In this document: positions 20,398-37,431 of the stretch, in pieces | How positions within the stretch are numbered: the first letter of the stretch is position 1 | Layout: the number at the start of each line of letters is the position of its first letter | Notes under the pieces: generated by a model | Database searches by the model: none | What the model was told of the DNA's origin: nothing | What the model saw: only the letters and a program-made list of their open reading frames with translations | Position numbers and translations under genes: made by a program | NCBI RefSeq assembly: GCF_036543075.1 | Contig: NZ_JAZHPF010000019.1 | Span: 5,961 to 69,960, forward strand | From: Deinococcus sp. YIM 134068 | GTDB taxonomy: Bacteria; Deinococcota; Deinococci; Deinococcales; Deinococcaceae | Reading direction: 5' to 3' | DNA: 64,000 bases

Positions 20398-20547
20398 ATG
20401 CCATCCCCGGACCGGACCCGTGTTCGACCTCCCGCCCCCTCTGACGACGCCACTTCCGCCCGCACGATGGGCCTCGCCGCCGTACTGATCGCTCTGTGGG
20501 CAGTCGTCGTGGCCCGCGTCCGCAGGCGGGACGAACGCCGCCGGTAA
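20398..20547 (+). CDS. Small single-pass membrane protein
   Basis: A 49-residue protein that starts at ATG 20398 with AGGAG seven bases upstream. The N-terminal half is polar and proline-rich. A hydrophobic helix (MGLAAVLIALWAVVVA) is followed by a basic tail (RVRRRDERRR), so the C-terminus should face the cytoplasm. TATGCT at 20359-20364 may be its -10 box. It ends five bases before the convergent glcE stop. I do not recognise it; the good ribosome-binding site and the topology support a real gene. Confidence 0.6.
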   Translation: MPSPDRTRVRPPAPSDDATSARTMGLAAVLIALWAVVVARVRRRDERRR

Positions 20548-20552
20548 GTGGT

Positions 20553-21198
<646 letters not shown>

Positions 21199-21212
<14 letters not shown>

Positions 21213-22641
21213 GGGCCTCGTCCTCGTCGGGCAGAATCTTGCCGGGGTTGAGAGCTTCGGACGGGTCGAGGGCGCGTTTGACGCTCCACAGGGCACCGAG
21301 CGTCACCGGGTCCACCGCCTCGCGCATGAAGGGACGCTTCATGGTACCGATGCCGTGTTCGCCGCTGAGGACGCCACCGTGACGGATGGCGACGAGGGCG
21401 ATCTGGTGGGCGAGGTCGTGAACGGCGTGGACATCCTCGCGGCGTGGGTCGAAGAGGATGTTGGGGTGGAGGTTGCCGTCCCCGATGTGGCCGAACTGGA
21501 CGAGGGGCAGCCCCGAGGCATCCCCGAGCGCGCGAATCTCGCGCACCACGTCGGGGAGGACGGAACGCGGCACCACGATGTCCTCGTTCATGCGCTGGGG
21601 GCGAATGCGGCCCAGAGCGGGTGACACGCTGCGGCGGGCCTGCCAGAGCGCGGCGCTCTCGGCGTCGCTTCCCGCGCGGCGCACCGTTCCCCCGGCGTTC
21701 AGGCAGGCGGCCTCCACGAGCGCGCGCTCCTCCTCTACCGTCTCCAGATCGTCGCCGTCGGTGTCCACGAGCAGGACCGCGCCCGCCTCACGCGGCAGAC
21801 CGACGGCGAGGTAATCCTCCACCGCGTTCGTGCAGGCGGTGTCCATGAACTCCAGCTTGCTCGGCACGGCCCCGGCGGCGATGGCGGCGCTGACGGCCTC
21901 GGCGGCCTCGCCCACCTCCGGGAAGCTCGCCATCAGGGTGCGAGTGTGCTTCGGCGGCAGGGTGAGGCGCAGGGTCGCCTCGGTAATCAGGCCCAGCGTT
22001 CCCTCCGAGCCAATGAGCAGCCCGGCGAGGTCGTAGGCATCGCGGGTCAGCCGATGGACCTCGCCCTCCGCGTCCACGAACTCCAACCCCTTCACGTAGT
22101 CGCCCGTCACGCCGTACTTGAAGCACATCGGCCCGCCCGCATTCTCGCCGAGGTTGCCGCCGATGGTGCTCGTGCGGAAGCTCGCCGGGTCGGGGGGGTA
22201 GATCAGGCCGTGGGGCCTCGCCTTTTCCGTCACCGCCAGCGTGACCACGCCCGCCTGCGCCCGCGCCTCGCGCCGCTCGGGGAAGACCTCCAGCCGGGTC
22301 ATGCGGGTAAAGGAGATGACCAGCGACTCGCGCAACGGGGCCGCCCCGCCGCTCAGCCCGCTCGCCGCGCCACGCCCCACGATAGGTACGCCTGCCGCCC
22401 GCGCCGCCCGCACCGCCGTCACCACGTCCGCCGTCGTCTCCGGCAGCACGACGGCCAGCGGCGTCTCCCCGAACTGGATGGCGTCGTAACGGTAGTTCAA
22501 CCGCTCAGAGCGAGCAGACAGCACCTTCTTCGGGCCGAGCGCGCGAGTCAGCTCGGCGGCCAGCCTATTGTCCGGCGTCCCGTTCGAGCGGGGCTTAGGG
22601 GCAGGGGAACCGGGGCTGAGGGCAACTTTTTCGGGGGTCAT
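21199..22641 (-). CDS. glcD: Glycolate oxidase subunit GlcD
   Basis: FAD-linked catalytic subunit of glycolate oxidase, 480 residues, usual length. The PCMH FAD-binding fold is seen in [15 protein letters not shown] and [23 protein letters not shown]. The C-terminal FAD-oxidase domain has [17 protein letters not shown] and [11 protein letters not shown]. Working with GlcE and the iron-sulfur subunit GlcF it passes electrons from glycolate to the membrane quinone pool. The ATG at 22641 is preceded by a 112-base gap from glcF that is mostly an inverted octamer array, and overlaps the glcE start at its own 3' end. Confidence 0.95.
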
Positions 22642-22657
22642 GCGTGCCTTTCAGGCG

Positions 22658-22738
22658 GTCCAACCGTCCAACCGTCTAAAGGTCTAACGGGCCGAGCCGC
22701 AGTCTCTTTTAGACAGTTAGACCGTTCGACCGTTAGAC
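22658..22738. repeat. Inverted octamer array between glcF and glcD
   Basis: Four direct octamers of the GTCCAACC/GTCTAACG type (22658-22689), a 17-base spacer, then four octamers in the reverse sense ending in GAC (22707-22738). It is the same family and layout as the array between rpoB and rpoC. Being inside an operon, it could affect mRNA stability or relative expression. Confidence 0.85.
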
Positions 22739-22753
22739 CCCGAGCGCAGCGAG

Positions 22754-24027
<1,274 letters not shown>

Positions 24028-24031
<4 letters not shown>

Positions 24032-24045
24032 GGGCGGACCCTCAT
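24028..24045 (-). CDS. Possible leaderless mini-cistron MRVRP upstream of glcF
   Basis: ATG at 24045, seven bases after a TATCCT box, opens a five-residue frame (MRVRP). Its TGA overlaps the glcF GTG as GTGA. If transcription starts at or next to this ATG, 70S ribosomes would translate the peptide and restart on glcF. This is inferred from spacing; a plain five-codon coincidence is not excluded. Confidence 0.4.
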
Positions 24046-24052
24046 GCCCGAC

Positions 24053-24058
24053 AGGATA
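24053..24058 (-). promoter_or_regulatory. -10 box of the glc operon
   Basis: TATCCT on the minus strand, seven bases before the ATG of the mini-cistron and 21 before the glcF GTG. Confidence 0.5.
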
Positions 24059-24119
24059 GGTGGAGGCTCACAGGACAAAAGGGAGTTGGGTAGAGGAATG
24101 GCCGGGCTTGGCGGATGGG

Positions 24120-25328
<1,209 letters not shown>

Positions 25329-25335
25329 GGGGGGC

Positions 25336-25341
25336 AGGGTA
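25336..25341 (-). promoter_or_regulatory. -10 box of a leaderless transcript (rlmI)
   Basis: TACCCT on the minus strand, seven bases before the ATG at 25328 and just after the thiolase terminator. Confidence 0.55.
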
Positions 25342-25354
25342 GCGCAGGCGGCAA

Positions 25355-25395
25355 CAAAGAAAAGGGACGGGTGGAGTCTCCCCCACCACGTCCCT
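25355..25395 (-). terminator. Terminator of the beta-oxidation operon
   Basis: On the minus strand GGGACG-T-GGTGG pairs with CCACCCGTCCC (one bulged base) and TTTTCTTTG follows. It begins 19 bases after the thiolase stop. Confidence 0.75.
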
Positions 25396-25412
25396 ACGTC
25401 GTGCTTCTGGCT

Positions 25413-26607
<1,195 letters not shown>

Positions 26608-26615
<8 letters not shown>

Positions 26616-27168
26616 TGGAGTTCTCCTTTTGAGACTTCGGTTGGATGTATCGCGGTTGGTCTAGAATTTCACGGTGAATTTCTTGTAGCCTTTCCTTGGA
26701 ACAGCTTTCCTTCATGTCTTTTAACAGAGAGTCGAGCAGTATATCCACTGAATATGAAAAGGTTTCTATGTCTTCTACGTCCTGAAAATAGAATTTTGGG
26801 AAACGCAGAATATGACGGAACTGAGGAAAATTAGATAAACCTACGTCCATAGAGGATAGTATGTTCTCGGCAGACACGCTTAGTCGAGATTGTATTTGGG
26901 GTTGCTTCAGGTTGAATCGCTTTACATCTTTGTATATGTTGATAGATAGGCCCCAAACCAAAACTTTGTACCAAGATTCCCCCTCACGACCGATGTGTAA
27001 TTCGACTCTGGCTCCTGCATACGCTGTTTGATCGTCACGATGAAAAGAATTTTTAATGCCGTATGATTCAACTTCAACCTCACTCAAAAGCTGCGGCACA
27101 TCACTGCTGTAGAATTTGCGGTGGAATAATGCCATTCTGTCAAAGATAAGCTCTTCACCTTTACTCAA
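26608..27168 (-). CDS. Hypothetical low-GC protein inside the beta-oxidation operon
   Basis: A 186-residue soluble protein I do not recognise. It is about 40% GC while its neighbours are near 67%, so it is very probably a recent arrival. The start is TTG at 27168, with GGAGG seven bases upstream; TTGA is shared with the stop of the alpha/beta hydrolase. The stop lies eight bases inside the thiolase gene. No signal peptide or membrane segment is seen. It has aromatic-rich strands ([18 protein letters not shown]) and a helical, charged C-terminus ([19 protein letters not shown]). An immunity-type protein is one possibility. Both junctions are compact, as in native coupled genes. Confidence 0.8.
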
Positions 27169-28349
27169 CTGTTATCCTCCTCCCCCAACACCCGCGCCAC
27201 GAACGCCTCCAACGCCGCGTCATACCCCGCCGTGTCAATGTTCCAGCAGCGGATGTGCTTGGCTCCCTCGACCCGGTGGTACTCCACCAGATCGGGGCGG
27301 GCGGCGGCGAGGGCGTCCGCCTGCCCCACCGGAATGGTGCGGTCGCGGGTGCCGTGCCACAGGAGGATGGGAAGCTTGAAGTTGGGGGCAGCCCTGATCT
27401 GGTCCACCGCGTCGAAGTCCTGCCCGGAGCGGCGGGTGACGAGGCGCTGCACGAGGGTCGCCACATGCCCCGCCACGAAGGGCGGCAGGCCGTACCGCTG
27501 CCCCTGCCAGCGGATGGTCGCGCGCCAGTCGAGGACCGGGCAGTCGAGCATGACGCCGAGGACGGGAATGGGGAACGGCTCGTGCCTGGGCCGCAGCACG
27601 CTCAGGACGATGTTGCCGCCCATGCTGAAACCGTACAGCACCGCCCGCCGGTAGCCCGCCTCCTGCGCCCAGTCCAGGGCCGCCAGCACGTCCTCGGCCT
27701 CCTCGTCGCCCAGGGTGTGGAAGCCCTTCTCGGAGCGCGGGGCACCGTGGGCATTGCGGAAGGTGACGAACAGCGAGCCGGTGCCCGTGCGCCGCAGCGC
27801 CGGAAGCATCCGCAACGCCTGCGACCGCTGCCCGCCGTGCCCGTGGACGACGATCACGATGGCGTCCCGCTCGCCGGAGACAGGTGGGATATGCCACGCT
27901 GGCATATCACCCAACGGCGTGGAAACGATGGTGTTCTCGTACTCCACGCCGAGTTGCGCCGGGGTGCCGTTGTAGACGAAGGTGGAGACCCAGGCGAGCG
28001 CCCCGTTGGGCAACACGCCGCGTTCGTCCTGAACCTCGCGCCGCACGAGCGTTCCCGCGATCTTCGCAGGTCCCAGGATGGCGTGCCCCTGGTTGGGCCG
28101 CAGCGGCACGATGCCGACGACCCCACGTGAGAGCGTCTCCGGCGAGGCAGGCAGGTAGACCGAATTGCTCCGCCGCCCCACCGGAACGAACGCTCCCTTC
28201 ACCCACCGCGTCTTGGACCGCAGGGTGATGTCGGCACCGACCAGCGTCGCCACCCCCAGCAAGGCGACGTAACCCAGGGCAGCCCAGGTGGCGACGCGGC
28301 GCTTGCGGACGTGCCGCAGACGGTCGAGGAGGGGGGGGCGCTCGCTCAC
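27165..28349 (-). CDS. Alpha/beta hydrolase, membrane-anchored
   Basis: A 394-residue serine hydrolase. Near the N-terminus a membrane segment ([18 protein letters not shown], about residues 22-39) follows a basic stretch, so the catalytic part is probably outside the cytoplasm. About 130 residues of extra domain precede the hydrolase fold. The oxyanion region is VVHGHGG, the nucleophile Ser is in YGFSMGGN, the acid Asp is probably in HGTRDRTIP and the His in GAKHIRCWN. The substrate is unknown; a fatty ester would suit the operon. It starts two bases after the FadN-like stop and shares TTGA with the next gene. Confidence 0.85.
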   Translation of the reverse strand: MSERPPLLDRLRHVRKRRVATWAALGYVALLGVATLVGADITLRSKTRWVKGAFVPVGRRSNSVYLPASPETLSRGVVGIVPLRPNQGHAILGPAKIAGTLVRREVQDERGVLPNGALAWVSTFVYNGTPAQLGVEYENTIVSTPLGDMPAWHIPPVSGERDAIVIVVHGHGGQRSQALRMLPALRRTGTGSLFVTFRNAHGAPRSEKGFHTLGDEEAEDVLAALDWAQEAGYRRAVLYGFSMGGNIVLSVLRPRHEPFPIPVLGVMLDCPVLDWRATIRWQGQRYGLPPFVAGHVATLVQRLVTRRSGQDFDAVDQIRAAPNFKLPILLWHGTRDRTIPVGQADALAAARPDLVEYHRVEGAKHIRCWNIDTAGYDAALEAFVARVLGEEDNS

Positions 28350-28351
28350 GC

Positions 28352-30700
<2,349 letters not shown>

Positions 30701-30780
30701 GCGACCTCCGGTGGCTCCGTTGTAATTCTTGAACTCGGTCCAAAGTTTAGGGCGCGCGGGGGGCGTTTGTCCACCGGAGG

Positions 30781-30868
30781 GTCTGACCGTTCGACCGTCC
30801 AACGGTCTAACCGCTTGAAGGGTCGGACGGTTTCGCCTTTGGACGGTTCGACCGTTCGACCTTTAGAC
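30781..30868. repeat. Eleven-unit octamer array with central inversion
   Basis: Eighty-eight bases divide exactly into eleven 8-base units without any slip. The first units are of GTCTGACC/GTCCAACG type, the last of the reverse type (CGTTCGAC), and the sense changes in the middle. It lies upstream of fadN and its last unit supplies the TAA stop codon of the convergent-facing metallopeptidase gene at 30863-30865. Confidence 0.88.
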
Positions 30869-31954
30869 GCCCCTTGCGGCCAGCCACGCCCGCGCCGCCG
30901 TCTCCAACGCACCGAGGGAGGCGAATCCGACGGCCTTCGCGGCGGCATCCCCCTGCCCGGTCTCCGCGAAGGTCTTAGCCAACAGCCACGGCTCTTCCCT
31001 CCCGCGTGTCTCGGCCAGGAACTCCACCACGCCGAGGCCCTGGCGGTAGGCGTGGTCCCAGCGGTTTTCGGGGACGGCGGGGAAGTCGGCGAGGTCGGCC
31101 AGCGGCACCCAGCCCGACCGGGCGTAGCCGTTGACCCGGCTCTGCCACGCCTGCCACCCGCGCTCGGAGACGAAGGTGCGGGCGGCGAAGTTCGCCAGCC
31201 CCTCGTGCAGCCACCAGGGGATGCGCTTGTCCCGGCCTGCGCCTGCCGCCAGCCCGACCGCGAGATGGGTGAACTCGTGGGTCAGCACCCGCAGGGTCGC
31301 CCCCTCCACCTCTGCCGGGGTTCCACCCGCCAGCACGAGCTTGATCGCCTCCCCCGGCTCGTTCCAGCCCGCGACGGGGGGCAGCGAGAGGTAGACGCTG
31401 GCGCTGAGGCTGGAGGAGTCCGGGTAGACCTTGACCACGGCGTCACCCGGCACGGGGAGGCCCAGCACGTTCCTCACCTCCCCGGCGGCGCGGGTCAGCA
31501 GCGGGGCGATGATGGCGGTGCGCTCCGCCAGACCCGGCGCGTTCAGGGCAAGCAGGGTGCCCGTCTCCGTCCGCACGGGCTGGAAGGCCTCGCCCGCGTA
31601 GCGCCACACCTCTCCCACCCGCATGAGCCGGACGGGCAGCGTGACGCGGCTGACCTGTCCGGGCACCCGCGTCCAGACGAGGGTGAGGGTCGCGTCGGCC
31701 TGCGTCCCCTGCTCCCGAATATCGCCCAGGGTATAGGTCACGTCGGCGGGCACCCTGCGCGTCAGGTCCGCCGCGAAATTCGCGCCCTCCACGGTGAACG
31801 TGCCGCCGGGGGCGAGCAGATTGCGGTAAGCGACGGCGTCCCCGGCACGTGCGGCGGTCTGGAGCGCCTGCGCCAGCTCCTGCGGCGTGCGTTGCGCGTG
31901 GGCGGCGGGGGCGAGCAGCGTCGTCAGCACGAGCAGAGCGGCGCGAAGGGTCAT
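30863..31954 (-). CDS. Secreted gluzincin metallopeptidase (peptidase MA-like)
   Basis: A 363-residue exported protein. The signal peptide is [19 protein letters not shown]. The zinc motif HEFTH is at residues 226-230, and [10 protein letters not shown] about 25 residues later gives the third ligand Glu, as in the peptidase-MA family. The N-terminal part (about residues 25-200) resembles a nuclear-transport-factor-like or beta domain, with no assigned role. The ATG at 31954 is preceded by TAAGCT five bases upstream. The last codons and the stop are made by the octamer array. Single gene. Confidence 0.85.
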   Translation of the reverse strand: MTLRAALLVLTTLLAPAAHAQRTPQELAQALQTAARAGDAVAYRNLLAPGGTFTVEGANFAADLTRRVPADVTYTLGDIREQGTQADATLTLVWTRVPGQVSRVTLPVRLMRVGEVWRYAGEAFQPVRTETGTLLALNAPGLAERTAIIAPLLTRAAGEVRNVLGLPVPGDAVVKVYPDSSSLSASVYLSLPPVAGWNEPGEAIKLVLAGGTPAEVEGATLRVLTHEFTHLAVGLAAGAGRDKRIPWWLHEGLANFAARTFVSERGWQAWQSRVNGYARSGWVPLADLADFPAVPENRWDHAYRQGLGVVEFLAETRGREEPWLLAKTFAETGQGDAAAKAVGFASLGALETAARAWLAARGV

Positions 31955-31959
31955 GCCCC

Positions 31960-31965
31960 AGCTTA
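31960..31965 (-). promoter_or_regulatory. -10 box of a leaderless transcript (metallopeptidase)
   Basis: TAAGCT on the minus strand, five bases before the ATG at 31954. Confidence 0.5.
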
Positions 31966-32061
31966 GAGAGCGGAGGGGTTGGGGGATGCCCGCGAGAGTT
32001 GCATTTCGGGAGCAAGGGAGGCGAGTGGGAACGGGCCGAACTCTCCAAACGTTTCGTCCAT

Positions 32062-32349
32062 CTAATTCCCCGGCAGGAACCCCTTTACCACATAGACGAC
32101 GACCAACCCACCCAACGCCGCGAGGGCCGCGAGGCTGAGGCGGCGGTCCCCCCGCCACGCGCCCACCGCCACCCACACGGCGGCAAGGACGGGCACGAGC
32201 GCGACGCAGGCGACGCCGACGTAGGCGTAGCGCGGCAGCACCACACCCAGCGCGAGCAGGACGACGCCCACCCAGAAGCCCGCCGGGTACAGCCAGTGTG
32301 GCAGGCCCGCGAGTTCGGTATCGGGCGGAGAGGACGGCGGGTGGGTCAC
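32062..32349 (-). CDS. Small membrane protein, three helices
   Basis: A 95-residue integral membrane protein starting with GTG at 32349. Three hydrophobic segments are seen: about residues 20-38 (LYPAGFWVGVVLLALGVVL), 43-63 and 73-90 (LAALAALGGLVVVYVVKGF). No motif allows a function. GGAG lies 10 bases before the start, a weak site. It is upstream of the metallopeptidase in the same direction, about 107 bases away. Confidence 0.65.
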   Translation of the reverse strand: MTHPPSSPPDTELAGLPHWLYPAGFWVGVVLLALGVVLPRYAYVGVACVALVPVLAAVWVAVGAWRGDRRLSLAALAALGGLVVVYVVKGFLPGN

Positions 32350-32610
32350 ACGGGGGCCTCACTCCAGACACGATGAGAGGAGCGGCACCCGTCCGTTCCC
32401 CTCCCCATCCCAATCACCCTCAAGACGCGCATCCTTCGTCCTCTATTCCCCGTCATCGATTCCTCCCCAGCGCGTCATCCAGAGTAGTCGATGAGTGGAC
32501 AGAAGCCGCAGGAGCACCGGGGGAGAGCCTTCAGCCTCGCTTCACACGGGGGGCGGTCCTACCGTCCGGCACGGCGGGGTCGGGTCTTCTGAGCGGCGGA
32601 GGTTTCCCCC

Positions 32611-32934
32611 ATGACCATGACCAATCAACTGGATGAAACGCTCGCCCTCCTCACGGGCGGCGCGGAAAACATCGACCCGAACCTCGCCGTCACGCACCTG
32701 CGCTCGTGGCAGGCCGCCGTCGCGGGCGAACCCGCCGGGGGCCTGCTCGCCGCGCAACTGGGCAAGGTCGCCGAACTCCTGCAATCCGGGCAGTACACCG
32801 AGGCGCTGGCCTCCCTCCCCCCGATGGGTGCCGAGGTGGAGGGACTGGCCCGCACCGCCCCGGAGGAGGTGCAGGACACGCTGATGCGTCTGGCCGAGGT
32901 GCTGCATCTGTCGGACGGAGGGCTGGACGGCTAG
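32611..32934 (+). CDS. Small soluble hypothetical protein
   Basis: A 107-residue acidic, probably all-helical protein (LDETLALLTGGAENIDPNLA, AAQLGKVAELLQSGQYTEAL). I do not recognise a named family. The ATG at 32611 has GGAGG about eight bases upstream. The 261 bases before it, back to 32350, contain no other gene or motif I can name. A heptamer array starts ten bases after its stop. Confidence 0.75.
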   Translation: MTMTNQLDETLALLTGGAENIDPNLAVTHLRSWQAAVAGEPAGGLLAAQLGKVAELLQSGQYTEALASLPPMGAEVEGLARTAPEEVQDTLMRLAEVLHLSDGGLDG

Positions 32935-32943
32935 AGGGAAAGT

Positions 32944-33021
32944 AATGAGGGTTGAGTGATGAGTGATGAGGGGCAGCGATTCCTGTTTTCCCCATCACGC
33001 GTTCCTCATCACCCATCACCC
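32944..33021. repeat. Inverted heptamer array, GATGAGT family
   Basis: Four direct heptamers (GATGAGT type, 32944-32971), a 22-base spacer, then four units of the reverse type (ATCACCC/GTTCCTC, 32994-33021). Nearly the same element, with diverged spacer, is found at 52104-52173. Confidence 0.85.
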
Positions 33022-33039
33022 CCGCCACCCTCGCCGGGG

Positions 33040-33045
33040 TACGCT
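33040..33045 (+). promoter_or_regulatory. -10 box of a leaderless transcript (HAD hydrolase)
   Basis: TACGCT, five bases before the ATG at 33051. Confidence 0.55.
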
Positions 33046-33050
33046 CAGGC

Positions 33051-33656
<606 letters not shown>

Positions 33657-33676
33657 AGGTCAGGTTGGCGGCGTGG

Positions 33677-34006
<330 letters not shown>

Positions 34007-34013
34007 GAGGCCT

Positions 34014-34019
34014 AGAGTA
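34014..34019 (-). promoter_or_regulatory. -10 box of a leaderless transcript (darA)
   Basis: TACTCT on the minus strand, seven bases before the ATG at 34006. Confidence 0.55.
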
Positions 34020-34040
34020 ACAGAGGGGCGGGGGCAGGCG

Positions 34041-34071
34041 CAGCCAGCGTCCAGCCGCCAGCGGCCAGCGG
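34041..34071. repeat. Heptamer array, CAGCCAG family
   Basis: Four heptamers of the CCGCCAG/CGGCCAG type without a clear inverted partner nearby, between the darA promoter and the terminator of the winged-helix gene. Confidence 0.7.
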
Positions 34072-34074
34072 GAC

Positions 34075-34105
34075 AAAAAGAAAAGACCTCCCGCGTGGGG
34101 AGGCC
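34075..34105 (-). terminator. Terminator of the winged-helix regulator gene
   Basis: On the minus strand GGCCTCCC pairs with GGGAGGTC around a 5-base loop and TTTTCTTTTTG follows, 22 bases after the stop. Confidence 0.85.
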
Positions 34106-34126
34106 GGGACGTGCTTGGGTGAAGGC

Positions 34127-34624
34127 TCAGGCGACCTGCTTCTTCTTGCCCACCGCGTTCTGCTCCTGGCCGAGGGCCTGGGTCTCGCGCAGGCGGAAGA
34201 TCACGAGGCTGCCCACGAAGGTGCAGGTGATCATGCCGTGCGCGTTCAGGAGCGACAGAGCTTTCATCACGTCCTCGCGGGTCATGCGAAGCTGCTCGCT
34301 CATGTACAGGGCGCTGTCGGCGCGGCCCTCCAGGTAGTCGCGCACGCGCTTGGCGTCGTTCGTCAGCGGCGTGGCGGGCACGTCGGCAAGGCCGGGATCG
34401 GCGAGGCCGTACACCGCGCGGGTGCCCGTGCCGGGCAGGCGGCGCACGCGGCCCTGATCGAGCAGGCTGGCGAGGGCCGCGCGCAGGTGAGACAGCGCGA
34501 GGCTGGTCGTCTTGGCGAGTTCGGTCTCGACCCACTCGGGCTTGCTCTCCAGCGCCTTGAGAACGAGCTTCTCGTTGGCGCGGCGGGTCTCCTGAAGGTC
34601 TTCGAGGGTGGGGGGGTTGAACAT
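34127..34624 (-). CDS. Winged-helix DNA-binding protein
   Basis: A 165-residue putative transcription regulator. Two helix-turn-helix-like stretches are visible: WVETELAKTTSLALSHLRAALASLL, with RVRRLPG as a wing, and MSEQLRMTREDVMKALSLLNAHGMI, with CTFVGSLVIFRL as a second wing. The C-terminus is a basic tail (VGKKKQVA). The ATG at 34624 has GGAGGAG seven bases upstream. It has an untranslated leader, unlike many neighbours, and a strong terminator, so it is a single-gene unit. Target unknown. Confidence 0.8.
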   Translation of the reverse strand: MFNPPTLEDLQETRRANEKLVLKALESKPEWVETELAKTTSLALSHLRAALASLLDQGRVRRLPGTGTRAVYGLADPGLADVPATPLTNDAKRVRDYLEGRADSALYMSEQLRMTREDVMKALSLLNAHGMITCTFVGSLVIFRLRETQALGQEQNAVGKKKQVA

Positions 34625-35077
34625 GCGCTCTCCTCCGCGAAAACCAGAGCAAAACCACGTTGTAGCTTCACTCTGGCGTCGTGTTGTATCGTGAACCGAG
34701 TCCAAATGCGCCCAGAAGCGCAACTTTCCTATTGTGACAGGAATCCACGCCCTTTGCATGAGACTTGTGCGAGTCAGGGCTAAAAGAGAGGCTCGGGTTG
34801 GAAGGCCCGGCGTCGAGCGGTGGCGCATCGTAAGCGGTCGGAGCAAGGCCAACCGTGAGCCTGCGCCCCCTGTGAAGCCCAGCTTACCGGAGATCAAGGA
34901 AACGTGATTCTCCGGCGTCGGGGGGCCGGGCAGGAAGGGGGTGGGGTCGGCGGTGCTGCTAGGGTGAGCGTCGTCGTGGCCCGCGTCATGCCGGGACCGC
35001 TGGCGGGACGCCCCGTGAGAAACAGTGTCCGGGGCGGCCCATCGAGCGCATCTTTCTGGACGGGGAGGCACCGGAGC
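34625..35077. other. 453-base divergent intergenic region
   Basis: The region holds the promoter of the minus-strand regulator and the promoter of the ABC transporter. It contains an imperfect hairpin at 34887-34915. The ABC frame stays open back to 34904, but residues before 35078 do not resemble the family. I see no RNA gene. Confidence 0.6.
34887..34915. promoter_or_regulatory. Hairpin upstream of the ABC transporter
   Basis: CCGGAGATCA pairs with TGATTCTCCGG (one bulged base) around an 8-base loop. No T-run follows. It could be an operator or an RNA structure. Confidence 0.45.
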
Positions 35078-35810
<733 letters not shown>

Positions 35811-35821
<11 letters not shown>

Positions 35822-37058
35822 CCTCGTGTGGCAGGTGGCGGCGCGCGACCTGCTCTCCACCCTGCGCGACCGCCGCACGCTGGCGGGCACCGTCCTGATC
35901 CCGCTGCTGCTCATTCCCCTCTTCACACTGGGGCTGCCGCTGCTCGTCGGGCGGCTCGTCGGCGGGCAGGCGCAGGAGCGGCAGCGGGTGGGGGTGGTCG
36001 GCACGCTGCCCGCCGCGCTGAGATCGGCCCTCACACGAGACGAGCGGACACCGGACGGCACGGTGACGCGCTCCGGGGTGGAACTCGTTCCCGTCGGGGA
36101 CGCGGAAGCCGCCGTCCAGTCGGGAGAGGTGGACGCCGCCCTCCGCGCCCCCTCTTCCCTGCCGAGCCGCGCGGGCGAGGGAAGCGGCACCCTGGAGGTC
36201 TACGCCAAGCTCGGCAACCTGCGCGCGCAGACGGGGGCCTTCGCCAAAGTGCAGGACGTGGTGGAGGCGTACAACCGCGACCTCACCGTGAGTCGTCTGC
36301 GGGCGCTGGGCCTCGGTGCGGAGACGTTGACGCCCGTGACCCTGCGGCCCATCGACGCCAGCCCGGAGGGGGAACGGCGCGGCGGGCAGCTCGCCTTCCT
36401 CATTCCGCTGCTGATGCTCAACTTCATCCTGACGGGGGCGATGGCGACCGCGCTGGACGCCACGGCGGGCGAGAAGGAGCGCGGCACGCTGGAGAGCCTG
36501 CTCGTCTCGCCCGTCCGGCGCTCGGAGGTGGTGGCCGGGAAGCTGCTTGCCACGACCGTGACCGCCCTCGTGACGGCCTGTTTCAGCGTGCTGGGCTTTC
36601 TGGCGAGCGGGCTGGTCGCGCGGGCCGCCCTTGCCGGGGCAGGTGCGCCGGACGAACTCGCGCGCAGCTTCGGCGGGCAACTCGCCCTCACCGCCGGAAG
36701 TGCGCTGGCCCTCCTCGCCGTCGTGGTCAGCGCCGCGCTGTTCATCAGCGCCGTCCTCATCGCCATCAGCATCTACGCGCGCAGCTACAAGGAGGCGCAG
36801 ACCTACGTCACGCCCCTCTCGCTCGCCATCGTCTTTCCCGCCGTGCTGCTCCAGTTCAGCGACTTCCTGACGCTGGGAAGTGCTCCCTACGCCCTGCCCC
36901 TCTTTGGCTCCATGCTCGCCATCCTGGACACCGTGCGCGGCAGCCTGACCGCCGGGCACGCGCTGGCGGCCATCGGCGCGAACCTGCTTGGGGCGCTCGT
37001 GCTGGGGCTGCTGGCATGGCGTTCGTTTGGGCGGGAGGAGGTGATTTTCAGGAATTGA
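35811..37058 (+). CDS. natB: ABC transporter permease, NatB type
   Basis: Membrane part of the exporter, 415 residues. One helix near the N-terminus ([20 protein letters not shown]) is followed by an external domain of about 170 residues. Then come five or more helices from about residue 195 on ([19 protein letters not shown], then [21 protein letters not shown], and others). The [21 protein letters not shown] loop is the ABC-2 family hallmark that couples to the ATPase. Overlaps natA by 11 bases, so stoichiometric synthesis is likely. Confidence 0.9.
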
Positions 37059-37215
37059 GGTGGGGCTGTTTTCTCTCTCTTCCGTCGGGGTGAGGGGGCG
37101 TGTGACCCGCTTGTGCCTTGAACGGAGGCATCGCCCCTCGCGCTGTCCTCGGAGGCCATGCCAGTTCACCCCCTCCCAGCCTTCCCCTTCAAGGGGGAGG
37201 AGTAGAAAGCCCAGG

Positions 37216-37345
37216 CTCTGGCTGCTTTTCTCCGTCTCCTCCTGTGGGAGAGAGGTGACAGGCAACGCTCGTCCTCCTGCCAGACGCCCAATACGCCCCT
37301 ATCATCTGGTCCTTCGTTCACATCAAGCGTTCAGGGGGGAGGGGC
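37216..37345 (+). repeat. Dispersed intergenic element, copy 1
   Basis: The stretch aligns by eye with 47704-47818: a pyrimidine-rich run, a short G-rich hairpin ending in GGTGAC, then CGCTnGTCCTnCTG, and a right end TTCACATCAAGCGT (37317-37330). The 24 bases 37322-37345 are repeated exactly in inverse orientation at 47650-47673. It looks like a small non-autonomous or REP-like element. Confidence 0.6.
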
Positions 37346-37378
37346 GAAATCAGTTCTCTCTCCCCTTCAAACGACAAC

Positions 37379-37418
37379 TCCGGCGGGTCCCCTCCCATCT
37401 GGAAGAGGACCCGCCGGA
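37379..37418 (-). terminator. Terminator of the PRC-barrel gene
   Basis: A perfect 12-bp stem (TCCGGCGGGTCC with GGACCCGCCGGA), 13 bases after the stop on the minus strand, followed by GTTGTCGTTTG. Confidence 0.75.
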
Positions 37419-37431
37419 ATGTGCCTGACCC

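Larger units (their letters stand above)
37059..37431. other. 373-base convergent intergenic region
   Basis: Holds no gene. It contains a dispersed element at 37216-37345 that recurs at 47650-47818, and the terminator of the PRC-barrel gene at 37379-37418. Confidence 0.7.

Noticed and set aside
34904..35077. An N-terminal extension of the ABC ATPase to 34904
   Set aside because: The family begins about where GTG 35078 starts, and a ribosome-binding site precedes it; the extra residues are low-complexity.
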